DNA of 64,000 bases from Gracilimonas sp. (GCF_040218225.1 NZ_JAVJQO010000004.1:558001-622000), one strand, 5' to 3'; numbered from the stretch's first letter, positions 41,405 through 50,591 are shown. Numbers and translations: made by a program. The notes: generated from the letters alone by a model not told the origin.

Positions 41405-43372
41405 TTAATGAGCTTTAAGGTGGGCTTTAGATTCTTTGGGCAGCCCAATTTTATCTACTAGCTCATCAAAGCGCGGGTCATCTTGAAGGTTTCGTATTAC
41501 CGGAAGAGTCTTTATCAGGAGCAGTGAACCGAGCCTGTTTTTTAATGCCTTATTCAGGTATTTGAAAGCCAGGTCTTTATCTCCCAGGGCAGCATAAACC
41601 ATAGCAAAATCCAGTGTGAGGTTTTGATTAGGCTGATCTTGTGCACGTTTCTTAATTAACTCAATGCTTTCTTCTGTTCGTTTTTTATCACCCATTAAAG
41701 CATAGATGCAAGCCAGCTGGGAACCACCTTTGTGCTTGGAATCAATAAGGTCAATATATTTTTTAGCTGCCCTAAGTGCTTTATCATACTTTTTCTGACT
41801 CATGTAAACGAGTGCTTTTCCTTCGAGCGCAGCTCTGAACACAGGGTCTAAATCGAGGGCCTCGTTGAAGGAATTAAGGGCTTTTTCATAATTCCCTACC
41901 ACCCAGTGTGCACGTCCTAGCTCAAGCAACGCAGGGAGGGAAAGGGGGTCAATTTTTGCAGCCGCCTCAGCTTGTTGAAGCATTTTATCAAAACGGCCAA
42001 CAATACGATTATAAAAAGAGAGAGCCTGCCGGGCTTCACTGCTATTTGGTTCCATTGTGATGGCCTTCCGCAGGTTCGATTCGGCCGTATAAAAATCCCA
42101 CTTGAAAAACAGGTTTACAAAGCCAAGAGCAATGTAAGAGTCGGCTCTGGAATTATTAATCTCAATAGCTTTGAGGGCATTCTTCTCTGCTTTGGTAAAA
42201 GCTTTTTCACCTGACATGTGACCTATAGTTCCCAGATAGGTATAGCAGTTGGCAAGGTATGAGTAAGCATTGGTGTACGTGTTGCACTCGTCGATGGCTT
42301 TTTCGAAGAAGGTAATTGCTTTTCGGACGGTTTCAGGAGATCGTTTGTTCCAATAAAAAAGTCCCTGCAGGTAGTAGTTGTAGGCATCGATATTTTGAGT
42401 TGGTGATTCGTAAAGCCTTCCTTTATCCTGTTCTGTGAAGCTGTCTTCCAGCCGCCCTACAATTTTACGGGCAATTTCGTCCTGAACGGTAAAAATATCT
42501 TTTAATTCCCCTTCAAAATTTTCCGACCAAATGTGGAAGCCGTCATCTGCATTTATTAACTGTGCTGTCACCCTGATTCGATTTCCAGCTTTTCGAACGC
42601 TTCCCTCTAATATGGCAGCAACATTTAATTCTTTACCGATATCCCGGATGTCTTTGGTTACTTTTTTATAGGCAAAAACGGATGTTCGGGAAGCTACACG
42701 CAAATCTTTCACTCGTGTAAGTGTATTGATAATCTCTTCTGTTATACCATCACTAAAATACTCGTTATCAGGTTCTGAGCTGAAATTAGAAAAGGGCAGC
42801 ACAGCTATGCTCTTTTGGGTACTGCCTGTAAGTTCTTCGATATAACTTTGTTTGGGAATTTCGAGACCTCGATCGGCAAGTGCATAAATACTTATTGGGA
42901 TGTAAATATTTTTCAGCTCGTGTTCACCAAAAGCTTCTACTCTTATACCCGGGTGGTTTTTGACTTCATCAAAAACCTTTCCTGAAATCATAACAGAACC
43001 TGTTATACCCAAAGACTGAACCCTTGCTGCAACATTAACGGCATCTCCGTAAATGCCCTCATCATCATAAACAACATCCCCTATATGTATACCTATTCGT
43101 AAAGGAACCTTTGGTTCTTTTCTGAGCTCAGCCTGAATTTCTTTGGCGCAATTTACGGCGTCAAGAGCGCTGCCAAACATAATGAGTGTGCCATCCCCAT
43201 AGTACTGCATCACCTGGCCATGATACTTTAGCAGGTATTCCTCGATTACAGAGCGCTGATGGTCTCTGACTGCTTTCGCACTTTCTTCATCTTCTTGCAT
43301 CATTTTTGAGTAGCCGACAATATCGGCGAACATGATGGCGGCGAGCAATCGTATGTTATTAGTCTGGGCCAT
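41405..43372 (-). CDS. Class III nucleotidyl cyclase with TolB-like and TPR domains
   Basis: The 655-aa protein has a cyclase domain (1-170) with both metal aspartates (Asp17 in MFADIVGYSKMM, Asp60 in YYGDGTLIMF) and the transition-state pair Asn113/Arg117 (DAVNVAARVQ). The purine-specifying residues are missing: the Lys position is Gln56 and the Asp position is Gly106. A TolB/FlgO-like domain (about 190-310, SIAVLPFSNFSSEPDNEYFSDG) and TPR repeats (about 330-640) follow. No transmembrane helix is seen. It lies just upstream of a PycTM-like gene, giving a Pycsar-like arrangement. TPR-bearing cyclases of this kind are common signalling proteins, so both readings stay open. Confidence 0.88.
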   Translation of the reverse strand: MAQTNNIRLLAAIMFADIVGYSKMMQEDEESAKAVRDHQRSVIEEYLLKYHGQVMQYYGDGTLIMFGSALDAVNCAKEIQAELRKEPKVPLRIGIHIGDVVYDDEGIYGDAVNVAARVQSLGITGSVMISGKVFDEVKNHPGIRVEAFGEHELKNIYIPISIYALADRGLEIPKQSYIEELTGSTQKSIAVLPFSNFSSEPDNEYFSDGITEEIINTLTRVKDLRVASRTSVFAYKKVTKDIRDIGKELNVAAILEGSVRKAGNRIRVTAQLINADDGFHIWSENFEGELKDIFTVQDEIARKIVGRLEDSFTEQDKGRLYESPTQNIDAYNYYLQGLFYWNKRSPETVRKAITFFEKAIDECNTYTNAYSYLANCYTYLGTIGHMSGEKAFTKAEKNALKAIEINNSRADSYIALGFVNLFFKWDFYTAESNLRKAITMEPNSSEARQALSFYNRIVGRFDKMLQQAEAAAKIDPLSLPALLELGRAHWVVGNYEKALNSFNEALDLDPVFRAALEGKALVYMSQKKYDKALRAAKKYIDLIDSKHKGGSQLACIYALMGDKKRTEESIELIKKRAQDQPNQNLTLDFAMVYAALGDKDLAFKYLNKALKNRLGSLLLIKTLPVIRNLQDDPRFDELVDKIGLPKESKAHLKAH

Positions 43373-43457
43373 TTAATATGGCATTGTGATTTGGTGATTT
43401 AGGAAGGTTCGACCTGATCAAATATAATCAATAAAAGAGCCCGAAAGTATATGAGTG

Positions 43458-46400
43458 CTAGAATAAAAATCCGGCTTTAACTGAGAACAAGGTTCCTTCT
43501 TTCGAGACACCAATACTCGAATTGATTAAAAAAGATTCAAAGATATTGAACCATAGTCCGCCTCCATAACCGGAATGCCAAACCGATGAGCCTTCTCCAT
43601 CAAACCAAACACGCCCAACATCAAAAAAGCTGCTTATTCCAACTTTTCCGCCTAACAGGTAATTATAGAAGTCAAATAATTCAAGCCGGAGTTCAGTGTT
43701 GTTGAAGAAGCTGGTTCGACCAGAGAAACGTCTTCCGTTAAATCCCCTCAGGTTTGTAGTACCTCCAAGTGTATTGGCTTCATAAAAAGGGAAGTCTCCA
43801 ATATTGTGGGCTGAACCAACTCTGTTGGCCAGTGTAATTTGAGGATTGAGTCGGGGAGAGAAATATAATTCAAGTTCAGATTCCAGTCGGGTAAAAGTTT
43901 CTCCTGTACTAATAATGCCAAGGTTATAATCACCAATGAAACTAAGCCGGTACCCTTGCCGGGGATTGAGTCCATTATCTAAATCAACAAACCGCAACGA
44001 ACTAGCGAGTCCGGTAAAGTACTGTTCATCCAGTTCACCGTTTGGAATTCCGTTAACAGGATCGGTTACAATGTTGTTGGGGTCTTTTTCCACATTCGTC
44101 CCACGAAAATGGATGCCAGCGTAGAATTCCAGAATATTCTTCTTCAAACTCAGGCCCGGCTCAAGAGCAAACTGATACAAGCGAGCCCGGTAATAATTAA
44201 GAGATCGGCCCTCTAGTGTAGTTTCATTTCCAAAGCCGAAAAAGTTTTTATAACTCTTTGGGAGCAGAAACTCTCCATCCAGCTTTGCATCCCACTTTTG
44301 AATTAGATTATACCAAGTGCCATTATACCGTACATTTGAAGCTCCGGTAAGGGGGGCGTAATTGGCTCGGGGATAATGAACAGAGGCGGGTTGCTTTCTG
44401 AATCCATTTTGAACGATTTGTGGCCCGCCCCCAAGAAAAAGCCCATCATCATTATTGTATTCAAAAAAGAGCTTGGCCCGAACGGTATTCCAGCGGAAGT
44501 CTTTGCTGTAATTGTAATGAATGTTTTCAGCTTTGTCAGACAGGTTAACATCCGTATTCGCTCCGGTGTTTATGGAGTTGCCATTCTTTGTATCATAGAT
44601 TTCAACTTGCCGGGTGAGTCCTTTTCGATTGGTTGAATCGGAGTACACGTCTTTCCCGGAGCCTCCGATAATCCGAATTTTTGTGTTGTTCTTCGTGTCA
44701 CCATTCAGCTTGAAAATATCGTCATCTCCCATTCCGTACAGTCGCAATTCATGGGTCTCATCCTTGAAAAAAGCTCGCTTAAAATATTGTTCTCTCAGGT
44801 CCCCTTTGCCTGAAAGTTTGAACACTTTGACGATGATCTCATCTTCACTGATCACCTGCACTTCAAAGAGTTCCCGCTTGTTACTTCCCTGAATGGAAAC
44901 TACACCAGAGATCAGGTCATAGTATTCTTCAGCCACTGCAACAATTTGGTTTCTGCGAATTTTGAATGTCCGGATCGTTTCTTCTCCATATTTTTCAAAA
45001 ACCCGGTCGGGATAGTTTCGAACGGCTTGCTCTATCACTTCATCCGTTAAAGAGTTTTTGATGTCTTCCGCAATATTCAGCCATTCCTGTTTGGTGAGCT
45101 GATTTGTGAACCGGCGCGTCATGGCGAGGGAGTTATTATTCAGGCCTTTCAGGTACCCATAGTCTTCCGAGAAGTTTTGATACTGAGCGAAAGGTCCCAG
45201 CACTTTTGCCAGCGAAGGAATGACTCCGGTCATGTTCATCAGGGCGATGTCCCGATCTCGGGGGATGGGTTTGTAGATTTTACCCTTTTCATCCTCAGGT
45301 TCAAAAGAAGCCCATCGCCATTGGTCTTCATGGCGATCCCAATCTGCAAGCAACATATCAAAAAGGCGATTTTTGGCGAATGTGTGCTGATCTACCCTGT
45401 GGTCTATATCATTATCCAGCTCTCTGATGAGTTCTGTACTGCTGAGTACTTCTTCGGTGAAACCAACACTGGCAACATCACTCATGTCGCCATTCGGGCG
45501 CTCTTCAAAAAGGGCAAGTTGTCCGCCTATTTCCTCTGCATAAACGCCGAGTTTAGGGTCTTTTGGCACGTAATAGATTTTTGGGTTGGTGTGATAGGTG
45601 CCAATAGCATCAGCGAGTGTTGGAATAATAAGGGCAGAGAAGGGGTTGATAATGGAAAACTGATCCTGAGCAAGATCTCTGGCAATGGTTTTCTTAAGGT
45701 TTTCATCCCAGATTCGGCCAGCCTCTTTGTCAACGGAACGAAGAACGAAATCCCGACCATCTTCACGCTCCAGGTGAATAGTTGTAGATTGTCCTTTTCC
45801 TCCGGTTCGAACGGGAGTCAACCCGCCTTCCACTTCAGTTACATCAAAAACTGGAAACTCATTTTCTATTGACCAGTATTTTCGATTATGGGACCCAATA
45901 AAAAATTCGAAAAGGCCACCTTTCCCATCATACTCAGGATTGGCTGCAACCACTTTAGTACTGTCGGTGTAGTCAATATCCGGGATGTCTTCTGTAGATT
46001 CCTGGTCAGGAAAGGCTTCTTCAAATGGAGGTTTAAGCTGATTTCGATACAGCATTTTACCGGTTGATCCGTCACCTTCGGGCACCCATGCTTCCATCCA
46101 AACAGAACCATCAGCATAATATTGAACCGTCATAAAGCCATTTCCGGAGTGGATAAATTCGGCCCCTCTCCCTGATGCCACATAATTTTCCTTGGTTCCG
46201 GAGCCGCTTATCAGGTAGTGGTGATTGATGCGTGTACCCTCTTCCCGGTGATACTGAAGGCTATGGGCATGGCCGGAGGCATAAATCAAATCTTCAAGTT
46301 CATAAGCATGGAATAACTCTTCCAGAGCACCCACCATCTTAGCATATTGGTGATGATGCACATCCTGCGGAAACCCAAAAGCCCTGCGATAAAGCGTATA

Positions 46401-47198
46401 TAAGCTTCCAAAAACGGGTGGTTTCAGATGCGTTGACGGGGGAAGATAACCTCCATGGTTGCCATTGGTCCTTAATGGGTGATGAGCAGCTACCAGCAGA
46501 TAGTCTTTTCGCTGTTTTTTTAGAATATCATCCAGTTCAATAAGAATATCACCGGCATCAAAAAGTTCGTACTCCCCGGTATCACCGTAAGGTTTATCGT
46601 ATTTATGAAGCCACCACTGTGTATCTAAAACAATAAGCCGGATGTCTTCGCGCAGCCTTGGGTCATCGTTATCATCCAGAAGCTTAACGGAGATTGGGCC
46701 AGGAAATCCGTTATCAGGTAAGAACGTGTTTCCGCGGTTCAGATAGGTTTCCACAAATTGCTCTTGTCGATTTACAGCTTCCAATCCATCCGGGCCACCA
46801 TCATCCCAGTCGTGGTTTCCGGGCAGAAAAACTATTCGGCCTTCAAAATGCTCAACTGTTTTGAGTTGCTCAATTAACCGTTGTTCATAAAACATACGGC
46901 GCGAATGGGTGGAGTCAGGCAGCCCATTCATATAGATGTTATCGCCTAAGAAAATAGCGGCACTCCGACTCCCTGCATTTTCCAGTTGACTTTGAAACAG
47001 TTTTAAAACGGGTTCTTGTGTATCTAAAGAGGGTGCTCCAACATCCCCAATCAAAAAGACACGATAGATTAAATCTTTGTTGTCGGGAGGAGCAAGAGAC
47101 AGGGGGTTACCATCTTCCTGATTGATATACGTTTGGCTGGTAGAACAAGAGGATAGAATGAGTAGTAGTAAGAGCGCGTAAAACTTATTTATCATCAA
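43458..47198 (-). CDS. Metallophosphoesterase fused to a BamA/TamA-like outer-membrane barrel
   Basis: The 1246-aa lipoprotein precursor has a lipobox LLILSSCSTS. Residues 45-370 are a calcineurin-like phosphoesterase (FLIGDVGAPS, FLGDNIYMNG, LPGNHDWDDGG, VAAHHPLRTNG, YASGHAHSLQ). Residues 470-900 are a mixed domain with DRDIALMNMTGV and an RTX-like beta segment (NGDTKNNTKIRIIGGSGKDVYSD). Residues 930-1246 form a surface-antigen-type barrel ending in a strand with FLF. A phosphatase tethered to its own outer-membrane pore would be surface- or periplasm-acting; the substrate is unknown. Confidence 0.85.
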   Translation of the reverse strand: MMINKFYALLLLLILSSCSTSQTYINQEDGNPLSLAPPDNKDLIYRVFLIGDVGAPSLDTQEPVLKLFQSQLENAGSRSAAIFLGDNIYMNGLPDSTHSRRMFYEQRLIEQLKTVEHFEGRIVFLPGNHDWDDGGPDGLEAVNRQEQFVETYLNRGNTFLPDNGFPGPISVKLLDDNDDPRLREDIRLIVLDTQWWLHKYDKPYGDTGEYELFDAGDILIELDDILKKQRKDYLLVAAHHPLRTNGNHGGYLPPSTHLKPPVFGSLYTLYRRAFGFPQDVHHHQYAKMVGALEELFHAYELEDLIYASGHAHSLQYHREEGTRINHHYLISGSGTKENYVASGRGAEFIHSGNGFMTVQYYADGSVWMEAWVPEGDGSTGKMLYRNQLKPPFEEAFPDQESTEDIPDIDYTDSTKVVAANPEYDGKGGLFEFFIGSHNRKYWSIENEFPVFDVTEVEGGLTPVRTGGKGQSTTIHLEREDGRDFVLRSVDKEAGRIWDENLKKTIARDLAQDQFSIINPFSALIIPTLADAIGTYHTNPKIYYVPKDPKLGVYAEEIGGQLALFEERPNGDMSDVASVGFTEEVLSSTELIRELDNDIDHRVDQHTFAKNRLFDMLLADWDRHEDQWRWASFEPEDEKGKIYKPIPRDRDIALMNMTGVIPSLAKVLGPFAQYQNFSEDYGYLKGLNNNSLAMTRRFTNQLTKQEWLNIAEDIKNSLTDEVIEQAVRNYPDRVFEKYGEETIRTFKIRRNQIVAVAEEYYDLISGVVSIQGSNKRELFEVQVISEDEIIVKVFKLSGKGDLREQYFKRAFFKDETHELRLYGMGDDDIFKLNGDTKNNTKIRIIGGSGKDVYSDSTNRKGLTRQVEIYDTKNGNSINTGANTDVNLSDKAENIHYNYSKDFRWNTVRAKLFFEYNNDDGLFLGGGPQIVQNGFRKQPASVHYPRANYAPLTGASNVRYNGTWYNLIQKWDAKLDGEFLLPKSYKNFFGFGNETTLEGRSLNYYRARLYQFALEPGLSLKKNILEFYAGIHFRGTNVEKDPNNIVTDPVNGIPNGELDEQYFTGLASSLRFVDLDNGLNPRQGYRLSFIGDYNLGIISTGETFTRLESELELYFSPRLNPQITLANRVGSAHNIGDFPFYEANTLGGTTNLRGFNGRRFSGRTSFFNNTELRLELFDFYNYLLGGKVGISSFFDVGRVWFDGEGSSVWHSGYGGGLWFNIFESFLINSSIGVSKEGTLFSVKAGFLF

Positions 47199-47287
47199 GA
47201 TAAATTAGGGAACCATGAACTAACAAAAAACATGGAATGAAAAGTAGATTATTCGTTTTGGAAGGGTAAATAAGGAAAGAGAAAGGC

Positions 47288-47366
47288 ATAAAAAATCCCG
47301 CTCAGTGTTTACCTGCCGGGCTTGTTTTTTGAATAACTGCTTCCAATATACGGCGGAACCGGTGCC
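47288..47366 (-). ncRNA. Candidate small RNA with orphan promoter and terminator
   Basis: In the 274-bp gap between two divergent genes, a -7-like box TAGATTTG (minus strand, 47379 to 47372) is followed about 45-90 bp later by a hairpin with CCCG/CGGG and CAG/CTG pairs and T runs on both sides (47291-47330). No gene lies between. An 80-nt transcript is possible; I do not recognise an RNA family. Confidence 0.3.
47291..47330. terminator. Orphan bidirectional-looking terminator
   Basis: AAAAAATCCCG and CGGGCTTGTTTTTT frame an imperfect stem. No annotated gene ends near it, since both neighbours start away from this gap. Confidence 0.5.
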
Positions 47367-47472
47367 TCGACCAAATCTAATTTCTTTCCAATAACTAATA
47401 GTAAGTAATAATAAATTATTTGTAGTTTATAGTATATAAACAGTAATCAAAAATTGATAATTAAGAAGTGAA

Positions 47473-47886
47473 ATGCCTAAGACTGTAGGAGATTTAACGC
47501 TGTATTCGGTGGATGATCTGCATGAGCAGCTTGGAATCTCAAAGATGACGTTACGGACGTACCTCAGAGAGGGCCGGATTCGCGGTCGTAAATTGGGAGT
47601 GAGTTGGTACGTGACCGAAGAAGCCATTCGCGAGTATTTTGACGAACCTCAGGAATCATCACCACAATCAACCAAAAAGAAAAGTAAAAAGCAGTACCGA
47701 TATATTGTGCAGGGGATTAACGATCTTGTGAGTGAAACCGAAGAATGTGAAACTATTGACGAAGTTATATCCACCCTGAAGGAACAGGCGATTATCAGCT
47801 TATTTCAGGTTCGGATTGTGGATAAGGAAACCGATGAAATCACCGAAATTATTAAAGCCAGAGAATTTTTAGAACGCCATGCTTAA
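47473..47886 (+). CDS. MerR/excisionase-type HTH protein
   Basis: The 137-aa protein begins with a helix-turn-helix_17 domain (LYSVDDLHEQLGISKMTLRTYLREGRIRGRKLGVSWYVTEEAIREYF), then a basic linker (KKKSKKQYRY) and a small C-terminal alpha/beta part (ETIDEVISTLKEQAIISLFQVRI). It overlaps the next gene by 8 bp. It is probably a DNA-binding regulator; the target is unknown. There is no mobile element around it, so an excisionase role is unlikely. Confidence 0.78.
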   Translation: MPKTVGDLTLYSVDDLHEQLGISKMTLRTYLREGRIRGRKLGVSWYVTEEAIREYFDEPQESSPQSTKKKSKKQYRYIVQGINDLVSETEECETIDEVISTLKEQAIISLFQVRIVDKETDEITEIIKAREFLERHA

Positions 47887-48166
47887 ACTGAAAGAAACCG
47901 GATTAGAAGAATTTTCATTTGGAGACGGTCCTGATGATCAATTCTATATTTTAGTAAACAAGAAAGTAAGCCCGGAAGGTATTGACGTGGATAAACTAAG
48001 TAAAACAGATCCGCGCAAATTTGATCAGGTGCTAACGGATATGGGATGTGTCTTAATGCTTAATGGAGTCGAAGTAACCGAGCTTTGCATGCGTGGAGAA
48101 TTGGATAACGAAAACCTGCATGAAAGCATGTACGAGTTGGCGAAGGAAGAGGGGATTATTAAATAG
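47879..48166 (+). CDS. Hypothetical 95-aa protein coupled to the HTH gene
   Basis: This small acidic soluble protein has no recognised domain. Its start overlaps the end of the HTH gene by 8 bp, which indicates translational coupling and perhaps a complex with that regulator. It ends directly against the convergent NUDIX gene without a visible terminator. Confidence 0.65.
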   Translation: MLKLKETGLEEFSFGDGPDDQFYILVNKKVSPEGIDVDKLSKTDPRKFDQVLTDMGCVLMLNGVEVTELCMRGELDNENLHESMYELAKEEGIIK

Positions 48167-48736
48167 TTAATCAATCCTGAATGGCGCATTTTGCTGCCAC
48201 CACTCCCATGCACGGAGCAGGCAAATAACAGTTTTTCCGTCATTAATCTCGCCAGAGTGAACCATGTTTACAGCTTCTTTGAAAGGGATGCGCTCACGGG
48301 TCACAAATTCATCATCATCAACTTTTTGAGGAACAGATTTCAGGTTCCATGCAACGTAAATGTGAATGATTTCATCGGAATAACCGATGCCCGGGTAAAA
48401 ATGTCCGACATAAGCGAAATCATTCGTTGCAACACCAGCTTCTTCCTGAAGTTCACGAAGGGCAGTATTGTCTTGAGTTTCTCCGGCATCAATTTTACCG
48501 GCAGGGACTTCCCAAAAAACCTGTTTCATGGGATAGCGGAACTGTCGGATCATCATCAGATCGCCGTTTTCAAAAACCGGAACCACAGCACAGGCGCCGG
48601 GGTGTTTAATCCATTCCCTGGAGGAAGTTGAGCCATCGGGTAATTCAGCTTCATCATAAAAAACATGTAATAACTTCCCGTTAAAAATTTCCTTTGAAGT
48701 CCGGGTTTTTTCGACCAGTAATTTATGCTCGTTCAT
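48167..48736 (-). CDS. NUDIX hydrolase, ADP-ribose pyrophosphatase type
   Basis: I start at the ATG at 48736 (MNEHKLLVEKTRTSKE), since the longer frame would run through the promoter of the divergent gene. The 189-aa protein has the Nudix box GKIDAGETQDNTALRELQEEAG (G-x5-E-x7-REx2EExG pattern) and the upstream GACAVVPVFENGDLMMIRQFRYP typical of ADP-ribose or nucleoside diphosphate sugar hydrolases. It likely clears ADP-ribose. Confidence 0.92.
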   Translation of the reverse strand: MNEHKLLVEKTRTSKEIFNGKLLHVFYDEAELPDGSTSSREWIKHPGACAVVPVFENGDLMMIRQFRYPMKQVFWEVPAGKIDAGETQDNTALRELQEEAGVATNDFAYVGHFYPGIGYSDEIIHIYVAWNLKSVPQKVDDDEFVTRERIPFKEAVNMVHSGEINDGKTVICLLRAWEWWQQNAPFRID

Positions 48737-48800
48737 GGGTGGTTTTAGAGACTTAATGACTGTAAATTTGGACAGGTAATATCGCAAATAAAAACAAGGT

Positions 48801-49394
48801 TTGGCTGCAGCAATAAGAAATATAGACGGTAAGAAAGTAGAAGTAACCGGACAGGTTTTCACCTGGTCTAATACAATCTCTTTTTCCAGAATACTGGTGG
48901 CCTTCCCTGTAGTATATTTGCACTACCTGAATGATTTTCAGGTAAATACCGCTATTATTGTATTGATTCTATATGGAGTGATCTCTGATTACCTGGATGG
49001 GTTTATAGCGCGCAAAACGGATACTATTTCAGAGCTGGGCAAGATGATAGACCCCGTAGCTGATAAATTATGTGCGCTTGTTTTGTTTGTATATACCGTT
49101 TGGATTGGCTGGATTCCTCTTTGGTTCCTGATATTTGCCATGATTCGCGACAGTATGATTATGCTGGGATCGTACTATATAAAGAAGAAATATGATAAAG
49201 TAGCTATGGCTATTATGTCGGGCAAAATTTCTGTAAATGTATTAGCTCTTTACTGGATTGCCGTATTCTTTTTTCCCGAAGCAGGAAGCACGCATATGTT
49301 CTTAATGGCCTGCTCAGTAACATTAATGGTTATTTCCTGGATTGATTACTTTAATCGCTACCGTCTTATTATGAGCGGAGCAGAATTCAACTAG
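48801..49394 (+). CDS. CDP-alcohol phosphatidyltransferase (PgsA-like)
   Basis: The protein has the CDP-alcohol signature DYLDGFIARKTDTISELGKMIDPVADK (DGx2ARx8Gx3Dx3D) and several transmembrane helices. It would join a CDP-activated lipid with an alcohol, probably glycerol 3-phosphate, in phospholipid synthesis. No ATG exists upstream of the motif, so the start is set at the TTG at 48801, which is uncertain. It precedes ftsY by 12 bp. Confidence 0.88.
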   Translation: MAAAIRNIDGKKVEVTGQVFTWSNTISFSRILVAFPVVYLHYLNDFQVNTAIIVLILYGVISDYLDGFIARKTDTISELGKMIDPVADKLCALVLFVYTVWIGWIPLWFLIFAMIRDSMIMLGSYYIKKKYDKVAMAIMSGKISVNVLALYWIAVFFFPEAGSTHMFLMACSVTLMVISWIDYFNRYRLIMSGAEFN

Positions 49395-49406
49395 TTTATT
49401 ATTTAT

Positions 49407-50360
49407 ATGGGATTTCTTGAAAAATTAGGACTAAAGAAAAAAGAGACGCTTGATAAAGGTGTCGAGAAAAGCCGTGATGGTTTACTCAATAAAATTGGAA
49501 AAGCTTTTGTTGGCAAAGACAGGGTTGACGATGCTATTCTGGATGATCTTGAGGAAATCCTGATTACTTCCGATGTGGGCGTTAATACTACTATCGAAAT
49601 TATAAAACGGATTGAAGCTCGCGTTGCCAAAGACAAGTATGTGACTAAAGATGAGCTACAGGTTATGCTTCGGGAAGAGATTGTAAACCTGCTGGAAGAT
49701 AACGCGCCCGACAAACCCGCCGAATTCGAGGCTGAATTTCCAATCAATCCACACGTCATCTTAGTAGTTGGGGTAAATGGAGTAGGTAAAACCACAACGA
49801 TTGGGAAACTTGCTCATCTCTATAAAAAAGCAGGAAAGAAAGTGATATTAGGAGCGGCCGATACCTTTCGGGCTGCAGCGGTAAATCAGCTTAAAATATG
49901 GAGTGAACGAGCGGATGTTCCTATCATTCAACAGGGGCAGAACGCGGATCCGGCGTCGGTTGCCTATGATACGGTTGCAGCTGCAAAAGCCCGCGGCAGT
50001 GATATAGCTTTGATTGACACAGCGGGTCGGCTTCACAACAAAAAAGCTCTGATGGAAGAGTTGGCTAAAATTAAGCGCGTGATGGGGAAAGTGGTGGATG
50101 GAGCTCCTCACGAAGTGATTTTAGTTCTGGACGCCTCCACCGGACAAAATGCTATGCAGCAGGCTAAGGCTTTCACTGAAACTGTGGATATAACCGGTTT
50201 GGCACTCACAAAATTAGATGGAACTGCTAAAGGGGGGATCGTGATCGGAGTATCGCATGAACTAAGTGTTCCTGTAAAATACATCGGGCTGGGAGAGAAA
50301 ATTGAAGATCTTCAGGTATTTGACCGGGCCGATTTTGTGAATGCTTTATTTGGAGAATAA
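49407..50360 (+). CDS. ftsY: Signal recognition particle receptor FtsY
   Basis: FtsY is the GTPase receptor that docks SRP-ribosome complexes at the membrane. The 317-aa protein has a short N-terminal region (MGFLEKLGLKKKETLDKG), the N domain, and the G domain with GVNGVGKTTTIGKLAHLYK, DTFRAAAVNQL, DTAGRLHNK, TKLDGTAKGG and GLGEKIEDLQVFD. The long acidic A domain of E. coli is absent, as is common outside Proteobacteria. Confidence 0.97.
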   Translation: MGFLEKLGLKKKETLDKGVEKSRDGLLNKIGKAFVGKDRVDDAILDDLEEILITSDVGVNTTIEIIKRIEARVAKDKYVTKDELQVMLREEIVNLLEDNAPDKPAEFEAEFPINPHVILVVGVNGVGKTTTIGKLAHLYKKAGKKVILGAADTFRAAAVNQLKIWSERADVPIIQQGQNADPASVAYDTVAAAKARGSDIALIDTAGRLHNKKALMEELAKIKRVMGKVVDGAPHEVILVLDASTGQNAMQQAKAFTETVDITGLALTKLDGTAKGGIVIGVSHELSVPVKYIGLGEKIEDLQVFDRADFVNALFGE

Positions 50361-50390
50361 AAAAGCCCGGAAGGCTTGGAACCCCGGGCT
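50359..50390 (-). terminator. Terminator of the 45-aa minus-strand gene
   Basis: AGCCCGG and CCGGGCT form the stem. The T run follows only on the minus strand, so it ends a minus-strand transcript, not ftsY. It lies 19 bp after the stop of the 45-aa ORF and supports that ORF being expressed. Confidence 0.75.
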
Positions 50391-50408
50391 GAAGTAGAGT
50401 TAATTTTT

Positions 50409-50549
50409 TTACCCACCAATTGGGGTGCCTCCTGTTTTCCCTCCGTCATCATCATCGTCATTATCTGTTTTGTCATCTCCATCCGGAGCTTTATATGTAA
50501 TGTTAAGCTTCAACGTATCTTTCATTCTTTTCAATTTGTTCTTGTTCAT
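50409..50549 (-). CDS. Small acidic peptide gene (46-aa class) ending in GG
   Basis: The frame codes for 46 residues or one fewer, depending on the count of the initiator region: start MNKNKLKRMKDTLKLN, then ITYKAPDGDDKTDNDDDDGG and KTGGTPIGG at the end. A minus-strand terminator follows directly. The basic start with a LKLN element, the acidic middle and the Gly-rich tail recall a leader/core peptide such as a RiPP precursor, but no maturation enzyme is nearby. It is divergent from the TPR-CHAT protease gene with only 42 bp between starts. Confidence 0.5.
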   Translation of the reverse strand: MNKNKLKRMKDTLKLNITYKAPDGDDKTDNDDDDDGGKTGGTPIGG

Positions 50550-50591
50550 CGAAAAAAAACAATATATTGCCATTAATTGCAATAACAGAGG

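Noticed and set aside
47473-47886. Second mobile element suggested by an excisionase-type HTH protein
   Set aside because: No integrase, att repeats or composition shift surrounds it; it sits among core genes.
48737-48862. Longer N-terminus for the NUDIX hydrolase
   Set aside because: The extension would overlap the start of the divergent phosphatidyltransferase gene and is not NUDIX-like; the ATG at 48736 gives the normal length.
50376-50576. 66-codon plus-strand frame after ftsY
   Set aside because: It is the antisense of the minus-strand acidic peptide gene and its terminator; its product is Cys/Ile/Ser-rich without any motif and has no terminator of its own.
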